Source of the DNA: Opitutaceae bacterium | GTDB taxonomy: Bacteria > Verrucomicrobiota > Verrucomicrobiia > Opitutales > Opitutaceae | Assembly: GCA_027482185.1 (NCBI GenBank) | Contig: JAIXWF010000019.1 | Coordinates: forward strand, 124,001-188,000 | Length of the DNA stretch: 64,000 bases | Reading direction: 5' to 3' | In this document: positions 9,580 through 19,654 of the stretch, in pieces | How positions within the stretch are numbered: position 1 is the stretch's first letter | How the letters are laid out: each line of letters begins with the position of its first letter | Notes under the pieces: generated by a model | Told to the model about the DNA's origin: nothing | The model's input: only the letters and a program-made list of their open reading frames with translations | Database searches by the model: none | Translations under genes and position numbers: made by a program

Positions 9580-11892
9580 TCAGGTCCCCGCCTCGACCTC
9601 CGGCTCCGGTTGCTCCCGCAGCCAGACTTTGAACTCGCCGATCTGCACGGGCGTGCCGAGCACGAGGATCTCGTCGCCGGACCGCAGCTGTTCGTTCGCC
9701 GAAGGATTCAGGATCCGCATCCCGCCGCGGTGCACGCCGGCCACCTGCACGCCGTGATTCTGCGCCGGCGACAATTCGCCGAGCGTCCGGCCCGCCGCGC
9801 GGCTCCACGCCGGCACCGACACCGCCTCCATCCGCACTTCGGCAAAAACCGAATCCGCCCCCGGCGCGCCCGACACCGCGGCGAGGAATTCCTTGCCCGC
9901 CTTCACCTGCTCCGTCGTGCCGAGCAGCAGCACCTTGTCCCGCGGAAAAAGCACGGCGTCCGGCGGCGGCAGCGGGATCATGTACCCCTGGCGCTCGATG
10001 CCCACGACGGAACAGCCGAACTTTGCCCGCAGCCCGAGTTCGGCGATCTGCTTGCCCTGGCAGTCGGCCAAATCGGGCAGGGTGCAATCGATCATGTGCA
10101 GGTTCCACTCCCGGTGCGGCTGCAGCCAGGGCGCCGTCGTCGCGGTCATCTTTGTGTCGCCCGTCTCGATCACGCTCATGATCTCCACCTCCAGCTCGCT
10201 GTGCCAGTAGATCAGTTTGCGCCGCAGCACGATCAGCGCGGCCAACGCCACGAGCGCGCTCGCCAGCACCAGCCACTTAGCCGTTCCCTCGAGCGGCAGC
10301 ACCGCCGCCAGCCAAACATAGAGCAGCCCGGCGAACGCGATCTTCAGCGCCGTCTCGACCAGCGGCCGCAGCCGTTTCGCGTGCGCCGCGCCGCGCGTGG
10401 AAATCTCCGCGTAAACCAGCGCCATCGCGGACAGGTTCCGCCAGATCGCCACCAGCGGCGCGAGGATCACCAGCGTCAGCGTCGTCCAAAACGCGAGGTA
10501 CAGCGTCTGCTGCGAAAGCCCGGCGGGCGCCGCGAGTCCCTCGACGAAAGCCAGCAGCTGGCCGGAGAACACGACCAGCCCCGTGACGAAGAACATGCCG
10601 ACGCCGACCTGGATGATGCGCTTGCGGCTCAGCTGCCAGAGCAGGTTCCGCGCGCGCCGCGCCTGCATCCGGTCCAGCCAACGGTGATACAGCACGACCC
10701 AGTCGTTGAGCCAGCGCGGCTGCCGCGCGACCACCGCCTCCGCGATCGGCTCCGCCCGCCGCATCAGCAGCGGCGCCGCCAGCGTCGTCACCAGCGAGAT
10801 GCCGACCGCCAGCGGATAGAAGCGCGTCGGCACCACCGCCGCCGTCACGCCCAGCTGCGCGATGATGAACGAAAATTCGCCGATCGGCGTCACCGTCAGC
10901 CCCGTGCGCAGGCTCTCCTTCAGCGGCGTGCCGATCAACGTCAGGCCGGTCGCGACCGCCGCCGGCCGCGCCGCGAGCGTGAACGCCGCCACCCCGAGGA
11001 TCAGCGGCCCTTCGCGCCACAGTTCCCGCGCGTCGATCTGCATGCCGATCGCCACGAAAAATACCCCGCTGAACACGTCGCGCATGCCTTCGAAGGTCCG
11101 CTCCACCTGGTGCCGGTGCGGCGTCTCCGCCACGATCGTGCCCAGCAAAAACGCCCCGAGCGCGAGCGAGTAGCCCGCCAGTTGCGCCACCACCGCCAGC
11201 CCGAACAACAGGCCCGCGATGCCCAGGGTCTGCAGTTCCTCGTTGGCCGACACGCTCATCCGTTTCAACAGCCAAGGCACCAGCAGCAGGCCGGCGATGC
11301 CCGCCAGCACCACAAAGGCCCCGAGCTGCAGCAGCGTTGCCCCCACGCTCGCCTGCGGCCCCGACCCGAGCTGCACCGCCGAATTCAGAATCGTCAACAT
11401 CACCACCGCCACCACGTCCTCCAGCACCGACACGCCCATCGCCAGCTGCCCGGAGCGCTCGTGGTTCTTGCCCGTCTCCTGCAGGATCTTGCTGATGATC
11501 GCGGAGGACGACACCATCAGCATGCCCGCGAGGAACAGGCCCTCCGTCGCGCTCCAGCCCACCGAGACGGCGAAAAACCGCGAGAGGTGGTACATGACGA
11601 TCGCCCCCGCGAAGGTCGCGAACACCAACCCGAGCCCGAGCCGCCGCAGTTTCCGCAGGCTCAGCTGCAACCCGATCGAGAACATCAGGAACACGAGGCC
11701 GATCTGCGCCAACGTATCGATGCGCTCCACGTCCGCCACCAGCGTGAGCGGCGGCGTGCGCGGACCGACGACCATGCCGGCCACGAGGAAACCGACGATC
11801 ACCGACAGCCCGATGCGCTGGCAGATCCAGCCCACCACCCCCGCCACGACGAGGATGACCGCGAGGTCCTGGATGAAATGGAATCCGTGCAT
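9580..11892 (-). CDS. Kef-type CPA2 cation/proton antiporter with two RCK_C domains
   Basis: A 770-residue inner-membrane antiporter of the monovalent cation:proton antiporter-2 family. Residues ~1-390 form the 12-13 helix Na/H-exchanger fold, with GLSVIVGFLVAGMVVGPRTPP early and SSSAIISKILQETGKN and GVSVLEDVVAVVML in the ion-binding helices (the E-D pair). A second hydrophobic block (~440-560) follows. The C-terminus has two TrkA_C (RCK_C) modules at about 597-670 and 685-760, both ending in 'LLGT/VLGTP' strands; no NAD-binding RCK_N domain is visible. RCK_C domains in other bacteria bind c-di-AMP, and a c-di-AMP synthase lies 7 kb away. The ATG at 11892 fits the first membrane helix better than one 13 codons upstream. 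Confidence 0.88.
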   Translation of the reverse strand: MHGFHFIQDLAVILVVAGVVGWICQRIGLSVIVGFLVAGMVVGPRTPPLTLVADVERIDTLAQIGLVFLMFSIGLQLSLRKLRRLGLGLVFATFAGAIVMYHLSRFFAVSVGWSATEGLFLAGMLMVSSSAIISKILQETGKNHERSGQLAMGVSVLEDVVAVVMLTILNSAVQLGSGPQASVGATLLQLGAFVVLAGIAGLLLVPWLLKRMSVSANEELQTLGIAGLLFGLAVVAQLAGYSLALGAFLLGTIVAETPHRHQVERTFEGMRDVFSGVFFVAIGMQIDARELWREGPLILGVAAFTLAARPAAVATGLTLIGTPLKESLRTGLTVTPIGEFSFIIAQLGVTAAVVPTRFYPLAVGISLVTTLAAPLLMRRAEPIAEAVVARQPRWLNDWVVLYHRWLDRMQARRARNLLWQLSRKRIIQVGVGMFFVTGLVVFSGQLLAFVEGLAAPAGLSQQTLYLAFWTTLTLVILAPLVAIWRNLSAMALVYAEISTRGAAHAKRLRPLVETALKIAFAGLLYVWLAAVLPLEGTAKWLVLASALVALAALIVLRRKLIYWHSELEVEIMSVIETGDTKMTATTAPWLQPHREWNLHMIDCTLPDLADCQGKQIAELGLRAKFGCSVVGIERQGYMIPLPPPDAVLFPRDKVLLLGTTEQVKAGKEFLAAVSGAPGADSVFAEVRMEAVSVPAWSRAAGRTLGELSPAQNHGVQVAGVHRGGMRILNPSANEQLRSGDEILVLGTPVQIGEFKVWLREQPEPEVEAGT

Positions 11893-12014
11893 GGCCGAGC
11901 GCGCCGTCGCGCGGCTTGAAAACGCGAGCAACCGCCGGCCGCGTCAAGCGCGGCGACTCCGCGCCGCCTGCAAATCGCCCTCGCCGCGGCCGCCCCGCAT
12001 CCGTCCGGCAGCCG

Positions 12015-12332
12015 TCAGTTCCCGACCTTGATCTCGCTGATCTGGACGACCGGCTGGATCGAGGTGAACTTCGGCAAATCGCCCATGATCTCCGCGGCAT
12101 GCGGCCCGAAGGCCGCCTGGAACGCCGGCACCGAATCGAAGGTGAAGTGGGCCAGCGCGACAAACTCCGCCGGGCTGCCCGGCGCGCCGCCGCCGAGTCC
12201 CTGCTCGATCGCGGTCGCCCGCGCGGCCGCGCCGAAGCGGGCGCCGACCAGCGGCACGTGGATATTCAGATAGTAGTCCCAATCGAATCGGGCACCTTCT
12301 TGGCGGGGATACAGCACGCTGACACGGATCAT
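12015..12332 (-). CDS. EthD-like ferredoxin-fold protein
   Basis: A 105-residue protein with the dimeric alpha/beta-barrel pattern of the EthD family: MIRVSVLYPRQEGARFDWDYYLNIHVPLV (the H-x-P after the first helix is typical), FVALAHFTFDSVPAFQAAF in the middle and FTSIQPVVQISEIKVG at the end. EthD itself supports ethyl tert-butyl ether degradation, but most homologues are uncharacterised. It follows the IorB-like gene on the same strand after 45 bp, so it is probably co-transcribed with the molybdenum hydroxylase. Confidence 0.8.
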   Translation of the reverse strand: MIRVSVLYPRQEGARFDWDYYLNIHVPLVGARFGAAARATAIEQGLGGGAPGSPAEFVALAHFTFDSVPAFQAAFGPHAAEIMGDLPKFTSIQPVVQISEIKVGN

Positions 12333-12377
12333 GGTCGGGGAGGCAGGTTGGGGATCGGGGTGGGAAAGGAAGGCGAA

Positions 12378-14558
12378 TCAGACGAGCTGTTCCGGCGTGA
12401 TCGGCAGCGACCGCACGCGCTTGCCCGTGGCCGCGAGCAACGCGTTCGCCAGCGCCGGCGCCACCGGCGGCGTGCCCGGCTCGCCGATGCCGCCCATCTT
12501 CGCGCCGCTGTCGATGATGTGCGTCTCGACCACCGGGGCCTCGTTCATCCGCAGCACCGGATAGTCGTGGAAATTCGACTGCTCCGGCCGCCCTTCCTTG
12601 AACGTGATCTTGCCGTAAAGCGCCGCCGACAGGCCGTAGATCACGCCCGACATGATCTGCGCCCGCACGCCGTCCGGATTCACCGCCGTGCCGCAATCGA
12701 CCACGGCCGTCACCTTGTGCACGGTAAAGGCTCCGGCGGCCCCGAGCGAAAGCTCGACGACTTCGCCGACGATCGAGCCGAACGATTCCTGGATCGCCAC
12801 ACCTTGGAAACGCCCCGGGGCGGCTTTGCCCCAGTTGGATTTCTCGCGGAGCAATTTCAAAATCGCGACGTAGCGCGGATGCGCCCCGAGCAGCCCGATG
12901 CGATAGTCGATCGGATCTTTGCCCGCCGCCCGCGCGGCATCGTCGACCAACGTTTCCTTCACGTAGGCCGTGAAGGTGTGCCCGACGGAACGCCACCACA
13001 GCACCGGCACGCCGGCCGGCGCCAGATGGTAATCGACGCGCAGATTCGGCACCGCGTACGGCAAATCCGCGAGCCCCTCGACCTGCGTCGCGTCGACGCC
13101 GTCCTTGAGCATCATCGGTTCGAACGCCGTCCCCTGGATGATCGACTGGCTCACGATCTGGTTTTCCCAGCTGACCAATCCGCCCGCCGCATCGAGTCCG
13201 ACTTTCGCGGTCACGACCGTCCGCGGCCGATAGTAACCCCCGCGCATGTCGTCCTCGCGCAGCCAGACGACCTGCACCGGCATCGTGCCCGCCGCTTTCG
13301 CGACTTGCACGGCCTCGACGATGAAGTCCGACGAGGGACTCGCCTTCCGGCCGAAACCGCCGCCGAGCAAAGTGGTGTGCAACGTCACCTTCTCCGGCGC
13401 CACGCCCGCGGCCTTGGCTGCGTTCATCACGTCGACGCCCTGGAATTGCGTCGGCGCCCAAATCTCGACGCTGCCGTCGGCCTTGAACTGCGCCGTCGCG
13501 TTCAGCGGCTCCATCGCCGCATGCGCGAGGTACGGGAAATCGAAGGTCGCCTCGATCTTCCGCGTCGCTTTGGCAAACGCCCCCGGCGCATCGCGGTCGC
13601 GGCGCGCGGGCGCCCCGGGCGCCGCCGCCCGCTGCAGATAATCGGCCCGCTGCGCCCCGCTTTCGAGCTGCGCCAACGGTCCCAGGTCCCAATCGACCGC
13701 GAGCGCCTCGCGGCCCTGCTTCGCGGCCCACACGCCGTCGGCGATCACCGCCACGCCCGTCGGCACGCGCAGGACCTGCTTCACGCCGGCGACCTTCCGG
13801 GCCGCCGTCGCGTCGAAGGACTTCACCTTGGCGCCGAACACCGGCGGCCGCGCCACCGTCGCCGTCAACATGCCCGGCAGGCGTACGTCGATTCCGAATA
13901 CGCCCTGGCCCGTGACTTTCTCGCGCGCGTCGATCCGGCGAGTGCCCCTGCCGAGCAGTTTGAACGCCGCCGGCGCTTTCAACGTCACGCCCTGCGGAGC
14001 CGGCAGCGCCGCCGCCGCCGCGGCCAATTCGCCGAAGCCGGCCTTGCGCCCGTCGGGCGCGATGACCGTGCCGTTTTCCGCGCGCAGACCGGCCGCCGGC
14101 ACTTGCCATCGCCGCGCCGCCGCCTCGACCAGGAGCGCGCGCGCCGTGGCCCCGGCCTGCCGGAGCTGTTCGTAGGATTCCCAGGTGCTCGTGCTGCCGC
14201 CCGTCATCTGGATTCCGAACGCCGTATGCGCGTACACCTGGGCCGCCGGAGCCGCCTCGACCTTGATCTTGGTCCAATCGGCCTCGAGTTCCTCGGCGAC
14301 GCACATGGCCATCGAAGTATAGATGCCCTGCCCCATCTCCGCGTGCTTCGCGAGCAGCGTCACCGTGCCGTCGGAGGCGATCCGGAGAAACGCGTTCGGC
14401 GCAAAGGGCGCCGCCGCCGCCGGCACCGCCGCCGGGGCCTGCGGCACAAAACGGAAACCGACGACCAGGCCCGCACTCGCCGCCGCCGTGGTCCTGAGGA
14501 AATTCCGCCGCGACAACGCGGCCGTTTCGGTTTGGGCAGTGGTTCCGTCCATGGTCAC
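12378..14558 (-). CDS. Tat-exported molybdopterin-binding hydroxylase subunit (IorB-like)
   Basis: A 726-residue large subunit of the xanthine dehydrogenase/aldehyde oxidase family, closest in layout to isoquinoline 1-oxidoreductase beta chain. A twin-arginine signal ([15 protein letters not shown], ~16-30) directs export, unlike cytoplasmic xanthine dehydrogenases. The body has the two molybdopterin-binding domains: [21 protein letters not shown] (cofactor-binding GQG), [17 protein letters not shown], and the C-terminal [22 protein letters not shown] containing the active-site Glu (GEPGTPP). It binds molybdenum-cytosine dinucleotide in known relatives; the substrate here cannot be read from sequence. 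It overlaps the preceding 2Fe-2S subunit gene by 4 bp (ATGA), implying translational coupling. Confidence 0.92.
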   Translation of the reverse strand: MTMDGTTAQTETAALSRRNFLRTTAAASAGLVVGFRFVPQAPAAVPAAAAPFAPNAFLRIASDGTVTLLAKHAEMGQGIYTSMAMCVAEELEADWTKIKVEAAPAAQVYAHTAFGIQMTGGSTSTWESYEQLRQAGATARALLVEAAARRWQVPAAGLRAENGTVIAPDGRKAGFGELAAAAAALPAPQGVTLKAPAAFKLLGRGTRRIDAREKVTGQGVFGIDVRLPGMLTATVARPPVFGAKVKSFDATAARKVAGVKQVLRVPTGVAVIADGVWAAKQGREALAVDWDLGPLAQLESGAQRADYLQRAAAPGAPARRDRDAPGAFAKATRKIEATFDFPYLAHAAMEPLNATAQFKADGSVEIWAPTQFQGVDVMNAAKAAGVAPEKVTLHTTLLGGGFGRKASPSSDFIVEAVQVAKAAGTMPVQVVWLREDDMRGGYYRPRTVVTAKVGLDAAGGLVSWENQIVSQSIIQGTAFEPMMLKDGVDATQVEGLADLPYAVPNLRVDYHLAPAGVPVLWWRSVGHTFTAYVKETLVDDAARAAGKDPIDYRIGLLGAHPRYVAILKLLREKSNWGKAAPGRFQGVAIQESFGSIVGEVVELSLGAAGAFTVHKVTAVVDCGTAVNPDGVRAQIMSGVIYGLSAALYGKITFKEGRPEQSNFHDYPVLRMNEAPVVETHIIDSGAKMGGIGEPGTPPVAPALANALLAATGKRVRSLPITPEQLV

Positions 14559-15028
14559 TTGCCTCCCTTCGCCGCCGCCAATTCCGCCGCGCGGTGCACG
14601 CCGGCGCGCACGCGCTCATAGGTGCCGCAGCGGCAGATGTTGCCCGCCAGCGCCTCGTCGATCTGCGCGTCCGTCGGCCGGGCCTGTTTTCCGAGCAACG
14701 CCGCCGCGCTCATGATCTGGCCCGACTGGCAGTAGCCGCATTGGACCACGTCCTTTTCGATCCAGGCTTGCTGGACCGGATGCAGGTGGGCCGCGTTCGC
14801 CGCGAGGCCCTCGATCGTCACGATCGGCAGGCCGGCCGCCGCGCTGACCGGCGTCTGGCAGGAGCGCACCGCTTCGCCGCCGAGGTGGACCGTGCACGCG
14901 CCGCAGAGCCCGAGCCCGCAGCCGAATTTGGTGCCGGTCAGACCGAGCTCGTCGCGCAGGACCCACAGCAAAGGGGTGTCGCCCGCGGCGCGCACGTCGA
15001 CGGATTTGCCGTTGAGCGTAAGTTTCAT
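14555..15028 (-). CDS. 2Fe-2S subunit of molybdenum hydroxylase (IorA-like)
   Basis: A 157-residue electron-transfer subunit. The N-terminal plant-type ferredoxin domain holds one 2Fe-2S cluster through Cys37, Cys42, Cys45 and Cys57 ([10 protein letters not shown] and SCQTP). The C-terminal four-helix domain holds the second, through CGYCQSG and ICRCGTY. It passes electrons from the molybdenum site of the IorB-like partner to an external acceptor; no FAD subunit is encoded, as in isoquinoline oxidoreductase. It has no signal peptide, so it is presumably carried out by the Tat signal of the partner. An upstream extension of the frame lacks family similarity; the ATG at 15028 gives the standard [12 protein letters not shown] start. 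Divergent from mreB. Confidence 0.92.
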   Translation of the reverse strand: MKLTLNGKSVDVRAAGDTPLLWVLRDELGLTGTKFGCGLGLCGACTVHLGGEAVRSCQTPVSAAAGLPIVTIEGLAANAAHLHPVQQAWIEKDVVQCGYCQSGQIMSAAALLGKQARPTDAQIDEALAGNICRCGTYERVRAGVHRAAELAAAKGGK

Positions 15029-15210
15029 GGGGGAAAGGGAACGCCCGCACGCTGTGCCGCCGCCCCCACTTGGCAAACCCGGACCGGTCAAAGCGGCGCA
15101 ATTGTCGCCGTGGGCGCCGCCGGGCATTTCCCTCGTTGACACCCCCCGGGGCCGCCGATTCGTTCCCGTCGGCGGCAACGCCGCCCACCCTCGCTTCTCG
15201 CTCCCGCATC

Positions 15211-16224
15211 ATGGCGAACATTTTCGGCTACTTTTCGAACGACATCGGCATCGACCTAGGCACCGCCAACACGCTCGTCTACGTGAAGGACAAGGGCATC
15301 GTTCTCCGCGAGCCCTCCGTCGTCGCCCTCGACACGTCGTCGCGCAAGGTCCGCGCCGTCGGCGACGAGGCGAAACGCATGCTCGGCCGCACCCCGGGCA
15401 ACATCACCGCCATCCGGCCCATGAAGGACGGCGTCATCGCCGACTTCGATGTCACCGAGGCGATGCTCCGCTACTTCATCCGCAAGGTCTCCAGCTCCGC
15501 CTTCCGCGCCCCGCCCCGCGTCGTCATCGCCATCCCCTCCGGCATCACCGAGGTCGAGAAGCGCGCGGTGAAGGAATCGGCCATGCACGCCGGCGCCCGC
15601 GACGTCATCACGATTCCCGAACCCATGGCCGCGGCCATCGGCGTCGGCCTCCCGATCGACGAACCCGCCGCCAACATGATCGTCGACATCGGCGGCGGCA
15701 CCACGGAGATCGCGATCATTTCGCTCAACGGCATCGTCTTCTCGAAATCGATCCGCGTCGCCGGCGACGAACTCGACAGCGCCATCATCAATTACATGAA
15801 GCGCGCCTACAATCTCCTCATCGGTGAACGCACCGCGGAAGAGATCAAGATGCGCGTCGGGTCCGCCTACCCGCTCGACGAGGAACTCACGATGGAGGTC
15901 AAGGGCCGCGACTCCGTCGCCGGCCTGCCCAAGACCATCCACATCACCTCGCAGGAAATCCGCGAGGCCCTCGCCGACACGATCGCCGCCATCGTCGACG
16001 CCGTCCGCGTCACCCTCGAGCGTTGCCCGCCGGAACTTTCGGCCGACCTCGTCGACCGCGGCTTCGTGATGGCCGGCGGCGGCGCCCTCATCCGCGGCAT
16101 CGACAAGCTGCTCAGCGAAAAGACCGGCCTGCCCGTGACCGTCAGCGACGACCCCCTCTCCGCCGTGGCCAACGGCACCGGCGCCGTCCTGAACGATCTC
16201 TCGTGGCTGATGCAGAACGTCTGA
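15211..16224 (+). CDS. mreB: Rod shape-determining protein MreB
   Basis: Actin-like cytoskeletal ATPase, 337 residues, that organises lateral cell-wall synthesis. The phosphate-binding loop [15 protein letters not shown] (residues ~11-25), [15 protein letters not shown] and the adenosine-binding [10 protein letters not shown] are intact. First gene of mreB-mreC-mreD-mrdA. The ATG at 15211 is chosen because [17 protein letters not shown] matches the family start; the frame extends further upstream without similarity. A perfect TTGACA at 15136-15141 may be a -35 element, but the -10 is poor. Confidence 0.97.
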   Translation: MANIFGYFSNDIGIDLGTANTLVYVKDKGIVLREPSVVALDTSSRKVRAVGDEAKRMLGRTPGNITAIRPMKDGVIADFDVTEAMLRYFIRKVSSSAFRAPPRVVIAIPSGITEVEKRAVKESAMHAGARDVITIPEPMAAAIGVGLPIDEPAANMIVDIGGGTTEIAIISLNGIVFSKSIRVAGDELDSAIINYMKRAYNLLIGERTAEEIKMRVGSAYPLDEELTMEVKGRDSVAGLPKTIHITSQEIREALADTIAAIVDAVRVTLERCPPELSADLVDRGFVMAGGGALIRGIDKLLSEKTGLPVTVSDDPLSAVANGTGAVLNDLSWLMQNV

Positions 16225-16279
16225 CGCGCGCCGCGCGGCCCGCGCCCGCCCGCCCGCGCCGGCCGTCCGTCCCCCGCCC

Positions 16280-17110
16280 GTGCCCTTCAAGCGTTTCGAC
16301 CAGAACCGGCCGTTCCTGACCCTCGCGCTCGTCGCGCTCGCGTGGTTGCTGATCCCCACGGCGGTCAAGTCCTGGGGCCGGGCCAGTTTCTTCGAGCTCA
16401 CCGCCCCGGTCACGCTCGCCGTCTCCCGCGTCCGCGATCTCCAGGATTTCTGGGCCCTCCGCCTGCGCTCCAAAACCGAGCTCATCGAGGCCGGCCGCGA
16501 CCTCGCCCGCCTCAATTCGTCCTACGAACTCGCCGTCCAGCAAAACCTCGAGCTCCAGGCGGAGATCGCACGCCTCGAGGGCGTCCTCCGCCTGCCGTCG
16601 TACACCGAGTACCGCTACGAGCACGCCCGCGTCGCCCGCCGCGATTTCTCCGGTTGGTGGCAACGCATTGTCATCCGCAAGGGCCGCAACTTCGGCATCC
16701 CCGTCGGCGCCCCGGTCGTCTTCACCGGCGGCGTCGTCGGCCGCGTCACCGAAGTCCACGCCACGACCTCGATTGTCGAGCTCATCACCAGCCAGACCGT
16801 CAAAGTCGCCGGCGTTGTCGAGGGCGACACCCGCCCGCTCAGTTTCCAAGGCGGCGTCAATCCCACCTTCGCCCCGCCCACGGGCATCGTCGAGTTCGTG
16901 CCCCTCGACATCATCGTCGGCCCCAACTCACCGAAACGCCTCGTCACCTCCGGCTTCGGCGGCGTTTTCCCGCCCGGTCTCACGCTCGGCACCATCGTCC
17001 GCGTCGAGCCCGGCAGCGACGGGCTCTTCAAGTCCGGCACCGTGCGCCTCGACGAACGCCTCGGTTCCCTGACCGAGGTCACCGTGCTCGTGCCCGTCGG
17101 CCAGCCCTGA
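16280..17110 (+). CDS. mreC: Rod shape-determining protein MreC
   Basis: Bitopic membrane scaffold of the elongasome, 276 residues. A single N-terminal membrane helix (LTLALVALAWLLIPTAV, ~13-29) is followed by a periplasmic coiled coil (~60-100) and the MreC beta domains (~110-276), including GIPVGAPVVFTGGVVGRV. It starts with GTG at 16280; no ATG gives the membrane helix. It lies 55 bp after mreB and 16 bp before mreD. The mreB-mreC spacer is extremely GC-rich (CCCGCCC runs) and may form secondary structure. Confidence 0.93.
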   Translation: MPFKRFDQNRPFLTLALVALAWLLIPTAVKSWGRASFFELTAPVTLAVSRVRDLQDFWALRLRSKTELIEAGRDLARLNSSYELAVQQNLELQAEIARLEGVLRLPSYTEYRYEHARVARRDFSGWWQRIVIRKGRNFGIPVGAPVVFTGGVVGRVTEVHATTSIVELITSQTVKVAGVVEGDTRPLSFQGGVNPTFAPPTGIVEFVPLDIIVGPNSPKRLVTSGFGGVFPPGLTLGTIVRVEPGSDGLFKSGTVRLDERLGSLTEVTVLVPVGQP

Positions 17111-17126
17111 CCGGCACCGCCCCGCC

Positions 17127-17636
17127 ATGCGCCGCGTCCTGACGCTCTTCGCCGCCCAGCTCGTGCTGTGGACCTTGGTCACGACACTGAACCACGCCCT
17201 CACGGAGTGGCGCGTGTACCTGTTTCCCGGCGCCCTCTATGTCGCCTTTGCCGCCTTGCTCCAGCCCCGGCGGGCCGGCCTCGCCGTCGCCCTCCTCGGC
17301 GGCCTGGTCTGCGACGCCACCACGCCCGTGGCTTTCGGCACCCACGCCTTGCTGTTCGCGGCGGCCCACCTGATTCTGTTCCATCTGCGCGACCGCCTCC
17401 CGAAGGAGGACAATCTCGGCCTCGTGATCGTCGTCCTCTTCGCCAACCTCGCCCTCTTCCTCGTGTTTTCGCTCGGCCAGATCCGTTCCTCCCCGTCCCC
17501 CGCGGCCGTCTGGCCGCGGCTGATCGCCGATCTCGCCTGCACCCAGGTCTTCCTCGCCCTCGTCACGCCCTGGTTCTTCGCCCTGCAGGCGCAGGCCCTC
17601 GGCCTCGCCCGCGTCCCCCGCGAGCAGGGCGCGTAA
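17127..17636 (+). CDS. mreD: Rod shape-determining protein MreD
   Basis: A 169-residue polytopic membrane protein with about five hydrophobic helices, in the position and size expected for MreD. MreD sequences are poorly conserved, so the call leans on context (directly after mreC and before the PBP2 gene) and on the pattern of helices with GGLVCDATTPVAFGTHALLF, which matches the family's conserved mid-protein Asp/Gly region. It acts with MreC and RodA/PBP2 in the elongasome. Confidence 0.85.
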   Translation: MRRVLTLFAAQLVLWTLVTTLNHALTEWRVYLFPGALYVAFAALLQPRRAGLAVALLGGLVCDATTPVAFGTHALLFAAAHLILFHLRDRLPKEDNLGLVIVVLFANLALFLVFSLGQIRSSPSPAAVWPRLIADLACTQVFLALVTPWFFALQAQALGLARVPREQGA

Positions 17637-17655
17637 CAGACCGCCGGATACCGCC

Positions 17656-19620
17656 ATGGGCCCCCGCGCATCATCCGCCGGCGAGCGCAGCGACTCCCTC
17701 GTCGAGTCGCACAAGGGCTACGACCCGCGCATCATCCTGTTCTATTTCCTGCTCGCCGCCCTGCTCGCCGTTCTCGCCGGCGGCCTCGCGTACCGGCAGC
17801 TGGCCAACGTCGGCAAGTACGCCGACGCCGAGCGCCAGCAGAACCAGCGCCGCGTCCTGTTCCCTGGCCCCCGCGGCAACATCTACGACCGCAACGGCCA
17901 ACTCCTCGTCGGCAACAACCACCGCTTCGCCGTCCTGCTCCACCTCGACGAACTCAAGACCGAGCTCATCGCCGAGCAGTCCCGCATCCGCCGCAACTTC
18001 GTCGCCGCCGTCGACAAGAAGGACGTCCCCGGCTCCTCGCAGCTGCGCCAGATCGCCCGCGTCACCCTCGTCCAGCGCTACCTCGACCAGGTCAACCAGA
18101 TCCTCGGCCGCGACGAAAAGGTGAACGCCGCCGAGCTCGGCCGCCACTTCGACCGCCAGCTGCTGCTGCCGTACACCCTGGTGGACGATCTCTCCGGCGG
18201 CGACTTCGCCCGTCTCATCGAGAGCCTGCCGGTCCGCTCCCCGCTCGAGGTCTACGCCTCGAACATCCGCCAGTACCCGTTCAACGGCGCCGCCGCCCAC
18301 ACGCTCGGCTATGTCCGCCCCGACAGCGAGGTCGAGGCCGACGGCTTCCCCGGCGAGGACCTCACCACCTTCAAGATGAAAGGCACGAGCGGCCGCGACG
18401 GCCTCGAGAAAATGTTCGACGCCCAACTCCAGGGCGAGGCCGGCGGCCGCATCTACCGCGTCGATCCCACGGGTTTCAAAATCAACCCGCCCCTCGAATC
18501 CCGTTCCCCCAAGCAGGGCAAACACCTGGTCACCTCCCTCGACATCGATCTCCAGCTCGTCGCCGAGCAGGCCATCGGCGACCAGATCGGCGCCGCCATC
18601 GCGATCGACGTTCCCACCGGCGAGGTCCTCGTCCTCGCCAGCATGCCGAACTACAATCTCAACGATTGGTACCCGCGCATGCTCCCGGAAACCTACCGGA
18701 AAATCCAGGAGCGCGGCGCCGAGTTCAACTACGCCGTCAACGGCCGCTTCCCGCCCGGCTCCACCTACAAGATCCTCACTTCGATCGCCGGCCTCCGCGC
18801 CGGGGTGCTCAAGCCCGACGAGTCGATCATCTACTGCGACAGCGTCCTCCGCCGTTTCAACGGCCGCTTCGTCTGCTACAACGGCCGCGAGCACCACCAG
18901 GAAATCCTGCTGCCCGAAGCTATCGCCCAGAGCTGCGACATCTACTACTACGAGGCCGGCTGGCGTACGACGCCCGAGCGCCTCGCCGCCGAATCCCGGC
19001 GTTTCCACCTCGACGTCCCCACCGGCATCGAAGTGCCCGAGCGCGGCAAATCGATCATCCCCGATCCCGAATGGAAACTCCGCGAGCGCGGCGAAAAATG
19101 GTTTCCCGGCGACACCGCCAACATGTCCATCGGCCAGGGCTTCGTCTGGGTTTCCCCCCTGCAGATGGCCTGCTTCACCGCCTCCGTCGCCCGCAACGAA
19201 GTGTACACCCAGCCCACGCTGTTGCACGACCCCGACCGCCCCCGCCAGCGCCACGAAGCCATCGGCCTGACCCCGGACCAGCGCAAAGCGCTCCTCGACG
19301 GCATGGAGGGCTGCGTCACCCACGGCACCGCCAAGACGATCAACGCCATCGCGGAACTCCGCATCCCCGGCGTCAACATCCTCGGCAAGACCGGCACCGC
19401 GCAGATCCCCGGCAAACGCAACGTCGCCTGGTTCATCGCCTTCGCCCCCCGCGAGAATCCGCAGATCGCGATGGCCGTCGCCCTCGAGGGCGATACCCCC
19501 GGCGAGGAATACGGCGGCGGCCGCAACGCCGCCCCCATCGCCGCCGCGGTGATGAAGCGTTTCTTCGAGAAACGCGCGAACCCCGGCCGCACGATCATCG
19601 CGCCCGTGCGTTCGGAGTGA
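17656..19620 (+). CDS. mrdA: Penicillin-binding protein 2 (elongation transpeptidase)
   Basis: Class B PBP, 654 residues, cross-linking peptidoglycan during rod elongation. One N-terminal membrane helix (~27-50), a PBP dimerisation domain (~55-260) and the transpeptidase domain follow. The active-site triad of motifs is complete: S369-T-Y-K372, S426-C-D and K578-T-G. It closes the mreBCD-mrdA cluster; rodA is not in the window and may lie elsewhere. There is no visible terminator before the convergent transglutaminase gene, whose stop is only 34 bp away. Confidence 0.95.
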   Translation: MGPRASSAGERSDSLVESHKGYDPRIILFYFLLAALLAVLAGGLAYRQLANVGKYADAERQQNQRRVLFPGPRGNIYDRNGQLLVGNNHRFAVLLHLDELKTELIAEQSRIRRNFVAAVDKKDVPGSSQLRQIARVTLVQRYLDQVNQILGRDEKVNAAELGRHFDRQLLLPYTLVDDLSGGDFARLIESLPVRSPLEVYASNIRQYPFNGAAAHTLGYVRPDSEVEADGFPGEDLTTFKMKGTSGRDGLEKMFDAQLQGEAGGRIYRVDPTGFKINPPLESRSPKQGKHLVTSLDIDLQLVAEQAIGDQIGAAIAIDVPTGEVLVLASMPNYNLNDWYPRMLPETYRKIQERGAEFNYAVNGRFPPGSTYKILTSIAGLRAGVLKPDESIIYCDSVLRRFNGRFVCYNGREHHQEILLPEAIAQSCDIYYYEAGWRTTPERLAAESRRFHLDVPTGIEVPERGKSIIPDPEWKLRERGEKWFPGDTANMSIGQGFVWVSPLQMACFTASVARNEVYTQPTLLHDPDRPRQRHEAIGLTPDQRKALLDGMEGCVTHGTAKTINAIAELRIPGVNILGKTGTAQIPGKRNVAWFIAFAPRENPQIAMAVALEGDTPGEEYGGGRNAAPIAAAVMKRFFEKRANPGRTIIAPVRSE

Positions 19621-19654
19621 ACCTCGCGCGCGACTGCGGCGGGCGGCCTTTCTG

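Noticed and set aside
9610-11919. A 769-codon plus-strand frame opposite the Kef antiporter
   Set aside because: His/Gln/Arg-rich low-complexity translation typical of the antisense strand of a GC-rich membrane-protein gene; the minus strand has clear antiporter and RCK_C motifs.
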